Shown: positions 23,102 through 33,795 of the stretch, piece by piece
Layout: each line of letters begins with the position of its first letter
Numbering within the stretch: position 1 is the stretch's first letter
Assembly: GCA_023052935.1 (NCBI GenBank)
Contig: CM041297.1
Coordinates: forward strand, 93,837,521-93,901,520
Reading direction: 5' to 3'
Source: Piezodorus guildinii
Lineage: Eukaryota > Arthropoda > Insecta > Hemiptera > Pentatomidae
DNA: 64,000 nucleotides
Program-made: the position numbers and the translations under genes
Notes under the pieces: model-generated
The model's database searches: none
What the model was told of the DNA's origin: nothing
The model's input: the letters and a program-made list of their open reading frames with translations, nothing else

Positions 23102-23137
23102 CGACGTTTCGGCCTACAATGTGGGCCTTCATCAGGA
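23102..23137 (-). ncRNA. Hammerhead ribozyme, intact core
   Basis: The minus strand reads CTGATGA (23135-23129), helix II with a GGCC/GGCC stem closed over cacattgta, then GAAAC (23110-23106) and GTC (23105-23103). All invariant core bases of the hammerhead are present. Cleavage would fall after the C at 23103. Helix III is reduced to a minimum, as in Penelope ribozymes, which are thought to work best as dimers. Helix I has only about three pairs next to the core. Confidence 0.82.
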
Positions 23138-24144
23138 CTAAAAGAAACAAGATAACAACCAATGTAATTATAGACTTAATAATGCGTTAGGTATATAATA
23201 ATAATATGACAGTAATACATTATGGGAACATAAATAAAATTAAATGTAAAATGATAATAAGATGACAAATATAAAGTATGGAAATAAGGTGACAGTTATA
23301 AAGTATGGAAATAAACAAAATTAAGATGATAGTTATAAAGTATGGAAGTAAACATAATTGAGATGATAATATTGTAATGAGAATATATAAAAAGAGACTA
23401 AGCAAATGAAAAAAAATTAAAATTTTAAATATTAACAATTTTGAAGTGATATATGACGGTAATATATTAAAAACATAGTTAAGAGTATAGGTATAAAAGA
23501 ACATAGTCATTACAAAAGAGAAACAGTATGAATAAAAAATAATTTAAATTTTAAAATAATGTAATATTAAACTAATAATTATATGTCAGGATATGTAACG
23601 GAGAAAGATATGAGTATGGAAAGAGGGAGAAAGAAATGGGCGATGAAAAAAAGATCCTTATCAATAACAAAAAAGATACATACTTGACTCTGACCTGAAG
23701 ACGCTTCCTAAAGGAGTGATGTTTCCCAGTTTAAAAAACGCTCATTGCGTGGAACGGAAAATATGAGAACTAGAATGCCCGTTAGGACTTTTCCAAGAAG
23801 CTAAGTTATGTTTATTGATTCGATTGTTAAAAAATAGCCAAAAGTTATTACTTGAGAGTACTTGAGTTATTACTTATGAGTATTTTATAGAATTGTAAGA
23901 AATAGTGACGAGGTAAAGATTAAAAGATATTAAGTAATAACGGATGACGATGATAAATGACGATTAGGTAATAACGAATGACGATAAGGAGCTGTCGAAG
24001 GAAATGATAAATAAACAGTAATCTAGTAGGTAAACAAATAAATAAATAAAAGGGGAGTACAAAAATTATATAAATAAAACTTGATAATAAATAAATAAAA
24101 ATAAAATTATGAAGAGATGATCAGATGGTTGTTTAAAAAATGAG

Positions 24145-24645
24145 CTAGGGATGCATTATTAAATTTAATATTTGAGAATAAGCTAGTGACAAGTCATGTT
24201 TGTCAGTCTTTTGATTAACAGAAAGGGGTTCCAGTTGTATGTAAATGCATTCTGTAATGAGTCGCTTGTCATGGTTGGGAACAGTGGCAAGAATAGATGT
24301 TTTATCAAAATCAAAGGAATGGTTAAGGGTTAAGGAATGTTCTGAAAGTTTTGAAGCGGTAGAATGTTTTGAGGAAATTGTATATTTGTGTCGGGTGATG
24401 CGATCTTTGGGAAGGTTTTTGGTTTCATCAATATAGGCAGAGTTACTATTAGGAGTTCCGCAAGGGACTCTATAAACAATTTTTGAACGATGGTCTGTTG
24501 GTATACTGTCTTTAAGTCGGCTATAAATATTGGAGAGTTTGTAGTGGGATTTGAAAGCAAGTCTGAGGTTTGGATTGAAGGATTTTAATGATTTTTTATT
24601 TTTTTCTGAAAGAGAGGGAATGTAAGGTACGGATCTATATAACAT
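24145..24645 (-). pseudogene. Penelope GIY-YIG endonuclease domain
   Basis: An open stretch of 166 codons. It shows HYKLSNIYSRLKDSIP, then SKIVYRVPCGTPNSNSAYID, RITRHKYTISSKHSTASKL, SEHSLTLNHSFDFDKTSIL and RLITECIYIQL. This is the order of the C-terminal GIY-YIG endonuclease of Penelope proteins (VYKIPC...YIGQT...R...EH...NHSFDF...E). The usual YIG reads YID here, so the nuclease is probably dead even though the frame is open. The upstream reverse transcriptase is absent. The listed Met is internal to the original protein. Confidence 0.9.
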
Positions 24646-24650
24646 ACTAT

Positions 24651-24769
24651 TGTATGTTTACTCTGATTACTTCTTAAAACTCTATGAACTATTATATAGT
24701 TGTACAATGCACTTTCATTATTAGAATATTTAATGAAGTTTTTCTACTTCTTTATTTCTTAAGACAAGA
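24651..24769. other. Unassigned short stretch
   Basis: AT-rich spacer between the Penelope fragment and a Jockey tail. Confidence 0.4.
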
Positions 24770-24895
24770 CTTGATAACTTTAAAACCGCTCTATCCCCCT
24801 TAAAGCACCCTAATCCGCTGGTTCAATCTCCATCCTGCTCCACTCATCCCCATAATCCTCCTCGAAGGTTGAAACGTAAGCGGTCTCGAGAGCTT
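24770..24895 (+). pseudogene. Jockey ORF2 C-terminal scrap
   Basis: The plus frame ends with PPRRLKRKRSRELS and a stop, preceded by HPNPLVQSPSC. The PPRRLKR block and the 'NPLV' block match the tails at 10142 and 44866. About 40 codons survive. Confidence 0.75.
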
Positions 24896-24964
24896 TCGTA
24901 AAATACGACAATTGGAGTCCTGGTAGTGGTCTCCTCCACTCGAGTTCTGAGTGCCTGCGGCTAT

Positions 24965-25308
24965 AGCGCTTCCTCTAAAGCCTACCTTCGCTTTATTTCC
25001 GAAATGCTGGGATCTCTCGCAGTTTGCTTTACCTTTTATACATTCAGAGAAAATCTAAGGTGGTTTCCAAGTTGAGTGTATACATACATATTTACAAGAA
25101 TGTCAGATTTGATAAAAATTTATTAGACAAAAATATATTATATGAATAGTAAAATGTTTAGCTATGGCCGATCGTATCCGTCTTTTTGATCCGCTAAACC
25201 CAGGTGAACATTGTGTATTGCGGGTACTGTTTAACCAGCCCCTTCTCTATTTACGAGTTATATCAGTGGAAAATGTTATAAAAAATTGACAATGAATAAA
25301 GAACGACA
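24965..25308 (-). repeat. Dispersed repeat Rep-X copy
   Basis: The minus strand matches 31203-31523 (plus) over the whole length. Shared blocks include 'agacggatacgatcggcca', 'aaatctgacattcttgta' and 'gcgagagatcccagc'. The identity is high enough to align by eye. It is non-coding and of unknown class. Confidence 0.8.
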
Positions 25309-25480
25309 ACCTGGACACATTCTTGGGTATGTGTGTTGGTTTATAGTTCCAACAAGCAACAGTGATATTTCAGGTATAAGGATTGATGCAATTACCAACA
25401 CACCTTAAAGATAAAAAATTGTTTAGGACCTAAAGAGAGCGTATAAGCCAAAACGTTGGGCATTTTTTAATAACAGTGAT
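25309..25480 (+). repeat. Penelope-type LTR relic with worn hammerhead
   Basis: Shares 'ttaccaacacaccttaaaga', 'aaattgttt' and the motif order CTAAAGA, hairpin, GCC, AAAACGTTGGGCATTTTTT (25428-25470) with the fold-back at 36786-37070. The core carries changes in both conserved boxes, so it should be inactive. Confidence 0.6.
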
Positions 25481-25644
25481 GAAGTAGTTAAACAGCCTAC
25501 AATTTATTATAGTAATAATTGTATTAATAGTAAGAGCTTTTAGAGCTTTGAAGCTGATTCTCAGCCAATTGAGCTACCTAAACACCTTCCTTTACCCAAT
25601 GTATTTAAAATCACTTTCAATTGAAATTGAAATCAGATTAAAAA

Positions 25645-26855
25645 TCTGGTGGGCGCAACACACTACTTTCACTTACCTCTGTTGTCAAAACCAATTCAAC
25701 AATTTTTAAATACATTTAGAAATAAAAATAAATTGTTAAAGAATCAATAGAAACATGTTTTATTTAATAATCGATTATATCATTATCTATGACAACCATT
25801 TAGTTTTATCGGCTTTTCATCACTCTTATGAGGCTTTTTGTATAGGATAAAATTTTTACTTAAATCTTTAGCTTTCCAACGGTATACTATACATCTATAT
25901 TGCTGTTTTCATGTTTACTAGCACAAAAATTGCATGAAACAGTATTTTTATTCTTTTCTCCTTTAGTTGGATATCGCATTCGTTTAACTTAACAAATTAC
26001 CCGTCCTTTATAAATAGTAAAAAGATAATATGATCACTTTTATAGAATCTACAAAATTAGAGGTACTTTAGAAGTAAACTGAATATGTCAACATTTAAGC
26101 CCTGTCAGACTATTTCAACAAAATTAAACATCGATTACATCGATATAGCGAGTTTAATCAAAATCTTTAGTATATGTACCGCCGAAGCCTTATTTATTTA
26201 TTTTATTATTTTTTTTATATATATATTTTAAATTATTTTTATTTTATTTATTCATTTTTTTTTTTAGACTAAAATCGATCTTAAATTTATAATTTATATT
26301 CTTGCAAACCTAATATTAATTTTGTATATTCATTACTTCTCTTTCTTTCTTTAGTTTTTATTATAATTGTTCGTTATGTTATCAAATTGTTTTTATTATT
26401 TAATTCTCAGAAATAATTATAAATTTATAATTGTTAGGGGTGTCTTTTGTACGAGGCTATACCCCCACTTTTTCCATTGTTACGAGTTGTAATAATTATT
26501 CATTCATGTTAAAAAAAAAAACATGTATGGCTCAAGCAGCCGATCTGGAAATAAAAAAATTTAAAAGGAAAAAATCAAAATCTTTAGATCTGTTTTTGAA
26601 AAAATCGTTAAAAGGTGCAAACTGCGTGGAATAAAATAGATCTTCCCCTCGGTCGATTTTTAAGAAAAACTTTCTATCACATCTCGGGCGTTTATTTGTC
26701 TCAAATATGAAATTTCAGTTTCGTACGACTTTTCGTTTTTATTCTTGACTTACCAGAAGCACACAGAGACCTTTTTGCGAGACTTCGTTATTTGGACTCA
26801 GGAGACCCTAAAACGTGGATTTCCGTTGAAAACTGGAATTCGAAATTTTTAATTA
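25645..26855 (-). repeat. Rep-A copy split by a retroposon
   Basis: The right-hand end (tctggtgggcgcaacacact) is at 25645. The body runs to 26170, is interrupted by the 402-bp insertion at 26171-26572, and resumes at 26588 as far as the 'gaattcgaaatttt' block near 26855. The terminal aggtaagtgaaagt of the far end is lost. Confidence 0.85.
26171..26572 (+). mobile_element. 402-bp retroposon-like insertion with 15-bp TSD
   Basis: A perfect 15-bp duplication aatcaaaatctttag lies at 26156-26170 and 26573-26587 within an otherwise continuous Rep-A copy, so the borders are exact. The right end is A-rich (aaataaaaaaatttaaaagg), like a worn poly-A tail. No polymerase-III boxes or LINE protein motif were found. 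The size and duplication point to LINE-driven insertion, such as a LINE 3' fragment or an unfamiliar SINE. Confidence 0.82.
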
Positions 26856-27224
26856 GAAAATATCCCACTTTGAAAATTCGATGGAATACGATTTGTCAAT
26901 AAGATCCCCTCAAGACTGAAGTTAGCAGTGTATACTCAAATGGTAGAAATACTACGTAAATAAAATAGAATATATTAAATTAGTATTAGAACAGGAGGAA
27001 CAAAACAAGACCTTCAATAAGAACAAATGTGTTGAGTAGAAACGGGCTGGTGTCTAACATCTGGAAGGACACGGGTAAAAAACATCACAACAGCCAGCGG
27101 TTTCCTCCCTCTTACCTTGGGCAAGTTGGAGAATGAATGAATGAATAAATGAATGAACATCCTTCAATCAGTGTTTAATGAATTGACTTTTCATTAATGA
27201 CTATTTAATGATTATTTGATTTTT
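26856..27224. other. Unassigned stretch
   Basis: Contains a small (GAAT)n tract at 27131-27160. No gene was recognised. Confidence 0.4.
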
Positions 27225-28137
27225 ACTTTCACTTACCTATATATGAAATAAGAGAAAGTATTGCAATCGTGAAAATTTCGAATTATAGTTTTCAACGGAA
27301 ATACACGTTTTAGGGTCCCCTGAGTCCAAATAACCAAGACCCGAAAAAAGGTCTGTGTGGTAAGTCTAGCACGAAAACGAAAAGTCGTAAGAAACTCAAA
27401 TTACATATTTAAAAAAACTGTACGCCCGAAATGTTACAGCAACTTTTACACCAAAATGCGCTGACCGGAAGTGATACTTTATACCATGCATTTTGCACTT
27501 CTTTTCGATTGTCTCAAAAACGGCTAAAACGAATTTGATTAAACTCGCCATATAAATGTCAAGTTTAATGGACTTTAATATCATGTAGGTTTCTGATTGG
27601 ATGATTGGAATAGTCAGAAAGGGCTTAAATACTGATATTTTAAATTTTCTTCCTCTAAAGAACCTTTAATTTTTTAAATTCTATAAAAATAACCATATAA
27701 TCTTGTTATTATTTATAAAAAACAGGTAAATATGTAAGTTGAACAAATTCGATATCCAACTAAAGGAGAAAACTGCAAAAATATTTGTAAATGCATTATT
27801 TTTTTATTTTATTTTTTATTTTTATTATTTTTTTTTTTTTTTGAACCCAACAAAAGTAATATAGATGTATTATATACCGTTGGAAAGCTAAAGATTTTAG
27901 AAAAAATATTATCTAATACCCGAGCTTTTAAAAGTTAATAAGGAGTAATGAAAAGCCGATAAGCTTGTTTTAGATAGTAATATGATAGATTTTTTAATAA
28001 AACACATGTTTCTGTAAAAATTCAATTTAATTAATTCTTTATTAGTTTCGTTCATTTTTATCTCTAACTGTGTTTGAAAATTCTTTGATCGATTTTAACA
28101 ATGGCGGTAAGTGAAGGTCGTGTGTTGCCCGCACCAA
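27225..28137 (+). repeat. Rep-A, complete copy (reference)
   Basis: This 913-base copy has both ends. The left end is actttcacttacctatatat. Next come 'agtattgcaatcgtgaaaat', a short TG tract, and 'aaaacgaaaagtcgtaagaa'. The body contains 'cggctaaaacgaatttgat' and 'ccgttggaaagct'. The right end is ggtaagtgaaggtcgtgtgt followed by tgcccgcacca. The ends share a 14-base inverted motif (actttcacttacct), but the right end carries about 20 extra bases. It is flanked by T runs, with no target duplication visible. It has no coding capacity. Confidence 0.88.
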
Positions 28138-28525
28138 TTTTTTTTTCTTCAAATCTATATCTCGTTGAGTCTTTAGCCTAATGTGGGCACTGGATTTTTC
28201 ATTAACGGTTTAGTATTAAGAGATTTTCACGGTTTCCAAAATATTATTCTTAATACCAGAAGGAATCCAATTAAATAGTAGCCATTTATAAGCTTATGAT
28301 CCCAATTGAGACACAACCTTTTCAGAAATAAATCCCCATAACCAGGTCCGTCCAAAGGAAACAAACTGCTTGAGGTAATCTGTTACTAAAGCAACATTTG
28401 TAGAGTCTGGAAGGATTATAAAAACTGGCAAAAGTTAAGTTGAAGAAAAACAAACTTTTAAAATAGCTCTTAATGTTGCCTGTAGGACTGGTCTTAAAGA
28501 CAACATTACATAGCTGTTATATAAG

Positions 28526-28527
<2 letters not shown>
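28138..28527. other. Unassigned stretch
   Basis: Possibly old LINE sequence near 28380-28510, where a TGLKDNIT-like block resembles the RTE frame at 17709. Not firm. Confidence 0.3.
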
Positions 28528-28588
<61 letters not shown>

Positions 28589-28594
28589 ATATAT
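28528..28594. repeat. (TA)n microsatellite
   Basis: A TA dinucleotide run with two small breaks. Confidence 0.95.
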
Positions 28595-29221
28595 GATATT
28601 TATACATCCGATATTTTTGAAGGGTCAAAGTTTCATGGAAAGAATTTGAACAAAAATAACAATTATACTATCATGATAAAGTAACATAGTTCATATTATC
28701 TACAGGAAGATGGAATAAATGCCAAAGATAATGAACTTATAGTTAATTTTGAGAATCGATTGTATTAAACCATAGTCTTTATACTATTGGAGTATGGAGA
28801 GAGAAAGAGTTCCTCCCTCAATACGTTAGCGTTTAGACAATAGTTGATCGGTGTAAAGATGGCGCCAGAAATGAGAGAGCGTACGAAGGAGAGAGAAACT
28901 TCACAGAGAAGGATAAGATCTGGAACAAGAGAAAACGCGGTGTCTCTTAAAAGAAACTTACAGAAGCGTTAAGGAACTCCAACTTTTATCAAGGAAAGGT
29001 GTTTATTATGGTGTTTAAAGTAGGCAAAAAAAGTAAACATTTCTAAAACATTTGAAACAAATTTCAAACAATAATGTGCTCAAAACCGCTATTATTTCAA
29101 CGTAATAAAATAAATAGTATAGACAGAGATACAAAATAGCTATTACAGATATAACAAACTATAAGAGTAATATATCACCACACCAATAGAATATTGCACA
29201 TCTCGAAGAAGGCGTTTTATT

Positions 29222-29226
<5 letters not shown>
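28595..29226. other. Unassigned stretch
   Basis: The 28850-29000 part is less AT-rich but has no recognised motif. Confidence 0.35.

Positions 29227-29297
<71 letters not shown>
29227..29297. repeat. (TA)n microsatellite
   Basis: A pure TA run of about 70 bases. The 'IYIYIY' open frame across it is an artefact. Confidence 0.95.
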
Positions 29298-29300
<3 letters not shown>

Positions 29301-30250
29301 AGTTCATTTCTTTTTTTTTTTTTTTGTTTTTTTATTAACTGTTCATATAAATAACATGGTGTCAACGATTATCATAATTTTAAAATTTTATTTTTTACAT
29401 TCTAAGTAGAATCATTCAATTTTATTTTTAATTCTGAAAAAAGTGGGTCCTTTTCTAGAAGGCGTTTTATACACTATTGAAAAACCTATTTAGATTTTTC
29501 ACAACTATTAGTAATGCATATTTGTTTTGTTTTTTTATAACTCATTTATAATTCCGAGTGATATGTAATATTCTGTTAATTTTAATGGCACTCGAGCCTA
29601 TAATATTCTCACTTAATTCTGGATGTCTGATCAGTTAGAGTAGAATCCTTACTTAATAAAACAATATAAAGGAATAAACTCTCTAAGGAGAATGATCAGT
29701 CCAATTATAAGAAATATTTTTTCAATATAATATACATGTAAAAAAAAACATGCATGTTTAAGTTAAGTGCTATACAATATAGATAAATATATTTTAAAAC
29801 ATTATGATGGAATTTTAAAGTAAGGACATATAAAATATTTTTAAAATTTGAGAATATAGTTGTCATACGTTTAAGAAAAATGGATAATCAGTGAAGGTGA
29901 ATTTAAAAAAAAAAAATTAATTGGTCCATTACCAAGAGACGAAGATGTTCATTTTAATTATTTTTTTCAAACCGCAGAATAATAAATTTTCAATCTCTTT
30001 GTTTTTCTAGTTAAAAATTTAGTTCAGTATCCTAAAATATTAATTTTATGTACCATTTAAATCAGCTATTATGCTTCTTTACTTCTCACGATTAGGTACT
30101 CTATGTTAAATCCATTATTGAGAAAAAACAAAATAATATGAAGTAACTCAAAAGTTAGGATGCATTCAATTTTATGTTCATATTCAATTCGAGTATTGAC
30201 AGAATCTTAATTTGATGAAATAAAACCGCAAATTCAACTTTCGTTTTTTC
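29298..30250. other. Unassigned AT-rich stretch
   Basis: No gene was recognised. Confidence 0.4.
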
Positions 30251-30253
30251 CCG

Positions 30254-30285
30254 TTAAGAAGATGGACCATGGATCGAAACGCGTA
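30254..30285 (+). ncRNA. Decayed hammerhead-like motif
   Basis: The order TTAAGAAGATGGACC, atg, GATC, GAAACGCG recalls CUGAAGA, helix II, GAAA with a broken first box. Helix II (GGAcC/GGATC) pairs imperfectly. It is an inactive relic at best. Confidence 0.35.
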
Positions 30286-30940
30286 GTAATCCGATGGTGG
30301 GTGGTCTTGACTGTATGGTCGATGAGGCAGAAGTTCGACCCCGCGAAGTTCTTAAAACTTTTCTTTGGTTCAACGGGAAGTGTGGGATAATTGGTGAGGA
30401 GTAAGTTGGTGAGGAACCAGTCTACTGTTCTTTTTTGCCTCCTTCGTGCAGCGCAGATCGCAACTAACTATAACATTCGACACCCTATACTATGTGGCAA
30501 GTTCGCGAGTTCTTGTACGATTTGACTCAACAGCGTGGAGTAATTCTTCTTCCTATCTTACGTCATATCTCTACTGCTAATTTGTTTAGAAAAACGCTGC
30601 GCGGTGCGCATAGACATAGACACCTCCTATGTATTAAGTAATTTCATGAGTTAGTTCAGCGGCTGTAATTTTTTTTTTTTTTTATACTTAAAATTGCGTA
30701 TGACACAGTGATTTTCTTATTTGAAACAAATAACTAAACTGAGGGTTTTTTTTAAGCAGGAGTCGAATGGGATTAAACAAACTTAGAGAATGCTCTAAAG
30801 GGATTATTACGTATTGGTATGTATTAAAAAAGATTACAATTTCAACAGTCCTTTGAAATATTGAATTTTATAATACGGTGATTTTTTTTTTCTTTTAATA
30901 CCTCATTAATTTTGCAGATATCAAATCAAAACAAAAAACC
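30286..30940. other. Unassigned stretch with GC-richer patches
   Basis: The sites agttcgaccccgcg (30331) and 'tgcgcggtgcgca' (30598) stand out, but no feature could be assigned. Confidence 0.3.
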
Positions 30941-31196
30941 ACATCTAAGTACCATCAATTTTGTAGATTTCAAAGAATTGGCCATACCATTTTATTAGCA
31001 TTGATAAATAACGCTTAGATATGCAAGTTCATCGAATTTGATATACAACTAAAAGAGAAAAGTGCAAACATATTTTTTAATGCAATTTTTGAACACATGA
31101 ATAGTAATATAGATGTATAATATACCGTTGGATAAAAATTCTTAAATTGATTTTAACAGTGGAGTAAATTAAAAGTCGTGTGTTGCTCGCACCAGA
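30941..31196 (+). repeat. Rep-A copy, 5'-truncated, internal deletion
   Basis: Begins at the 'ctaagtaccatcaattttgt' block. It skips from 'ataccgttggat' straight to 'aaaaattcttaaattgattt', so the 'gataaaactaactg' segment is deleted. It ends with gtcgtgtgttgctcgcacca. Confidence 0.85.
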
Positions 31197-31202
31197 TTTT
31201 TA

Positions 31203-31620
31203 TTTGTTCTTTATTCATTGTCAATTTTTTTAACATTTTCTACTGCTATTACTCGTAAATAGAGACGGGGCTGGTTAAACAGAATGTTCACCACGGTTTT
31301 GGCGGATCAAAAAGACGGATACGATCGGCCACACCTAAACATTTTATTATTCATATCATTTAGGTTTGTCTAATAAATGTTCATCAAATCTGACATTCTT
31401 GTATATATGTTACACTCAACTTGGAAACCAACTTAGATTTTCTCTGAATGTAAAAAGGCAAAAAAAATCTGCGAGAGATCCCAGCGTTTCGGGATTAAAG
31501 CGAATGGAGGCTTTAGAGGTTTTCAGATTTTTCTTACATAGCTTTGTCACAGTCCTACTTGCTGTACAAAATTTCGATTTTGAGAACATAATCCTTTTTA
31601 TTATATGAATTTTCACAAAT
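31203..31620 (+). repeat. Dispersed repeat Rep-X copy
   Basis: Bases 31203-31523 match 24965-25308 in inverted orientation. The continuation 31524-31620 ('acatagctttgtcacagtcc', 'cttgctgtacaaaatttcga', 'gagaacata') matches 38700-38770 (plus) and 41842-41925 (minus). The family therefore has at least four partial copies in the window. Confidence 0.75.
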
Positions 31621-31717
31621 GCCTTATTTTTTTTTTTAAATCCTCCATTTATTTGTCCAACTTCAAGAAAGTATTTTATGAAACATTGGGTGAAGATATT
31701 AGTATAAAACAAGGGGG

Positions 31718-31966
31718 ATGGATATGCACGGCTACCCGCCATTAGGAAAGACAATGGTCGGAGCTATCCGAGAGGAGAATGGAGAGGCACTAACCAATCT
31801 GTTGGATAATTACCGGGCGGCTATCTTTGGAGGGGTGACGTCACGGTTTGGCGGGCGCGGGGGTGGCCGTCGCCATGGCAACCCACCCTCCTGTCAAGGT
31901 GCTATTGTCAACTGCGCCTCTACCCCCCCCTTTGTTAACCCTCTCCCCGATAAGCCATTTCTTTAA
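31718..31966 (+). promoter_or_regulatory. GC-rich island with CRE and RFX X-box
   Basis: A GC-rich block in very AT-rich surroundings. It contains the perfect palindrome tgacgtca (CRE/ATF site) at 31836-31843. At 31869-31882, gtcgccatggcaac is a perfect fit to the RFX X-box pattern GTNRCC-N2-RGYAAC. Such pairs occur in host promoters, including those of ciliary genes. An 82-codon open frame crosses the island but shows no known domain, so I do not call it a gene. It may also be part of an unknown repeat. Confidence 0.45.
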
Positions 31967-32224
31967 ATAATGTATCGCATCAACAGCCCTTATAAGAATA
32001 TAAATATTGTGCATATCAATAATATTTCAGACTTACCTTCATTGCCGTCTTGAACTAAAAAACGAAAAATTTTCCCAGCGTGAAAAAATAAATAAATCAT
32101 GGAAATGTCTACCCATAATCTAGAGATATTAATTAGTTTTAGAGCTAAATGGATCAAATTACTTATATTAATAATTAAATGCAATTAATGATTATTCGAA
32201 ATTAAAAAAAAAACTTTTTTATAT
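31967..32224. other. Unassigned AT-rich stretch
   Basis: If 31718-31966 were a promoter, the first exon should lie here or to its left. I see no splice-consistent coding segment. Confidence 0.35.
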
Positions 32225-32480
32225 TCAAACCGATATAGCTCCTGAATTATAGGTCCGAACCACAAATGTTATAAAACAAAAAATATTCTACACAGAACTT
32301 CTGATTCAGAGACTGACAGACGAGGATCAGCAACAGAGCTAGATCGTGTCAAAAAGGCCATACAACTTTATAAAAAAATGTAGTCAAAAAGTGATTTCTT
32401 TCATTAAAAATTTCTAACTAGAAAACTGTTGTCAAATTTTCGATCGGAGCAACACCAACAGAATCAAGATTAGCGATAGG
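32225..32480 (+). repeat. Dispersed repeat Rep-Y copy
   Basis: The order 'gatatagctcctgaa', 'ataggtccg', 'aaatgttat', 'gaaaactgttgtcaaatt' and 'cgatcggagcaacaccaaca' is repeated on the minus strand at 46290-46460. It is diverged, non-coding and of unknown class. Confidence 0.6.
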
Positions 32481-32738
32481 ACTAAGCAAACTTAAAATCG
32501 TTATGAGGTGGGGCTAAGTGGACTATAAGAAATAATAAAATCTTATTTGTGACCACAGTCCGTATACACATAAATTTAAAAATTAAGTACTTTGTTAGAA
32601 ATAAACATAAGTTTCTAACCACACCTTTGGTTTATCATAATACCTTATTTACGTTTTTAGCTATTATTTTCCTCACACAAGACTGAAACGACAACGAACT
32701 CGGCGACGTTTTCGACGTTCCCTCCTAAAAACGTACGG

Positions 32739-32864
32739 GAGCTAAGAACTTCTTTAGTGAAAGCATGGGAGGAAATCCCGCAAGATGTAGCAAACCTTAT
32801 TAGAAGTATGCCTACAAGGCTCCAGGCAATAGTTCATGCAAGAGGAAGCAATAACCGTTATTGA
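32739..32864 (+). pseudogene. Tc1-type transposase C-terminus
   Basis: The frame reads LVKAWEEIPQDVANLIRSMP followed by TRLQAIVHARGSNNRY and a stop. This is the C-terminal end of Tc1-family transposases (..AW..IP...I..LI.SMP.RL.AVI.A.GG.T.Y). About 42 codons remain of about 340. A partial end of the element may follow near 33047-33077 ('ccacttttttttgtggagca'), but the left half is gone. It is inactive. Confidence 0.85.
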
Positions 32865-33520
32865 AAGTTGAATTCAACAGAAACAAATAATTTTTTTGTA
32901 ATATAAATTTTCGCTCATTTTCTGGTTTTTTTTTCCAAATAAATCTTTATTTTTTGTTTCTTAATCTTAATTTTACCTCTAAATCATCCTAAACGAATAC
33001 TATTTTATAAAAATGTTGATATAAAAAAATACAATGATTTTTCAAAGTACGCCACTTTTTTTGTGGAGCAGTTTATTTGGGCAGCATAATGTTTATTTAT
33101 TTAATAAGCATTTTTATCTCTCGGTAATCTAACCACCTCTTAAAGAAAGTATTAACAATTAGTGAAATCACTGGCTAAAAGTAATGAAGATAAAAAAACG
33201 ACATGAGAAGCACGAGACAGAACAAAACAACGGCTCCTACTCCAGCCTTGTAATTAGGATTTGCTTTTAGTCAAGGAGGCCACTCATCCAGCTCCTTTTC
33301 AGCGTTCGGCGGGTATTCTCTCCAGTATGGATTGTTCCCCTTTCTCAAAAGGAATGAAAAATAATCTTTTATTTTTTAAACTCGGGCCTGGCTGCTTACA
33401 CACAATACTAAATCCGTAGAATAAAACTAGTTTGACAGTTCAATGCAATTAGAATAACGTAAGCGCTTAATAGTAAACTTATCAGTTTGGCTAATGGAAT
33501 AAATAGTCTATTGCTTTAAT
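32865..33520. other. Unassigned stretch after the Tc1 tail
   Basis: The 33210-33380 part is less AT-rich but matches nothing I know. Confidence 0.35.
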
Positions 33521-33795
33521 TCTTTTTATTGAATATTACAATCTGTCCTTATTAGAACATTTATAATAGTAATCGAGTATAACATTTATACTACATTTAT
33601 ACAATATTTACAAAACTATAAAATAATATACAATAAAGAATTAATTAAAAATTTACAAAGTCTAGAAGTCATACAATCCTATTATACAATAGTATAATAT
33701 ACTCGAACATGTTAACAAGAGGCCTCGAGGCCACTACCGTTTCAACCTTCTAGAAGGATGGTAAGGATGTGTGGAGCTGGATAGGGAAAAACAAA
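33521..33795 (-). mobile_element. Jockey LINE 3' end (decayed)
   Basis: The low-coordinate side carries 'tttttattgaatattacaat' followed by ctgtcc. The high side carries 'gaggccactaccgtttcaac' and 'tgtgtggagctggataggga'. The same pieces, in the same order, form the 3' end of the element at 42141-43259. Coding sequence is reduced to a few codons before the stop. Confidence 0.7.

Larger units (their letters stand above)
23042..24650 (-). mobile_element. Penelope-like element, 3' part with LTR ribozyme
   Basis: Read on the minus strand: the GIY-YIG endonuclease end of the single Penelope ORF (24645-24145), about 1 kb of non-coding sequence, then an intact hammerhead motif (23137-23102) and the flank ending 'ccgcacccccaacca'. 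Penelope-like elements are known to carry hammerheads in their LTR-like ends, so the order fits one truncated element. The reverse-transcriptase half is missing; the copy begins abruptly near 24650. Confidence 0.85.

Noticed and set aside
29159..29365. Open frame with a long IYIYIY run
   Set aside because: It is the translation of a (TA)n microsatellite; the same applies to 37326-37538.
31718..31966. 82-codon open frame as a protein-coding gene
   Set aside because: No domain, no codon or homology support. It is open mainly because the island is GC-rich.
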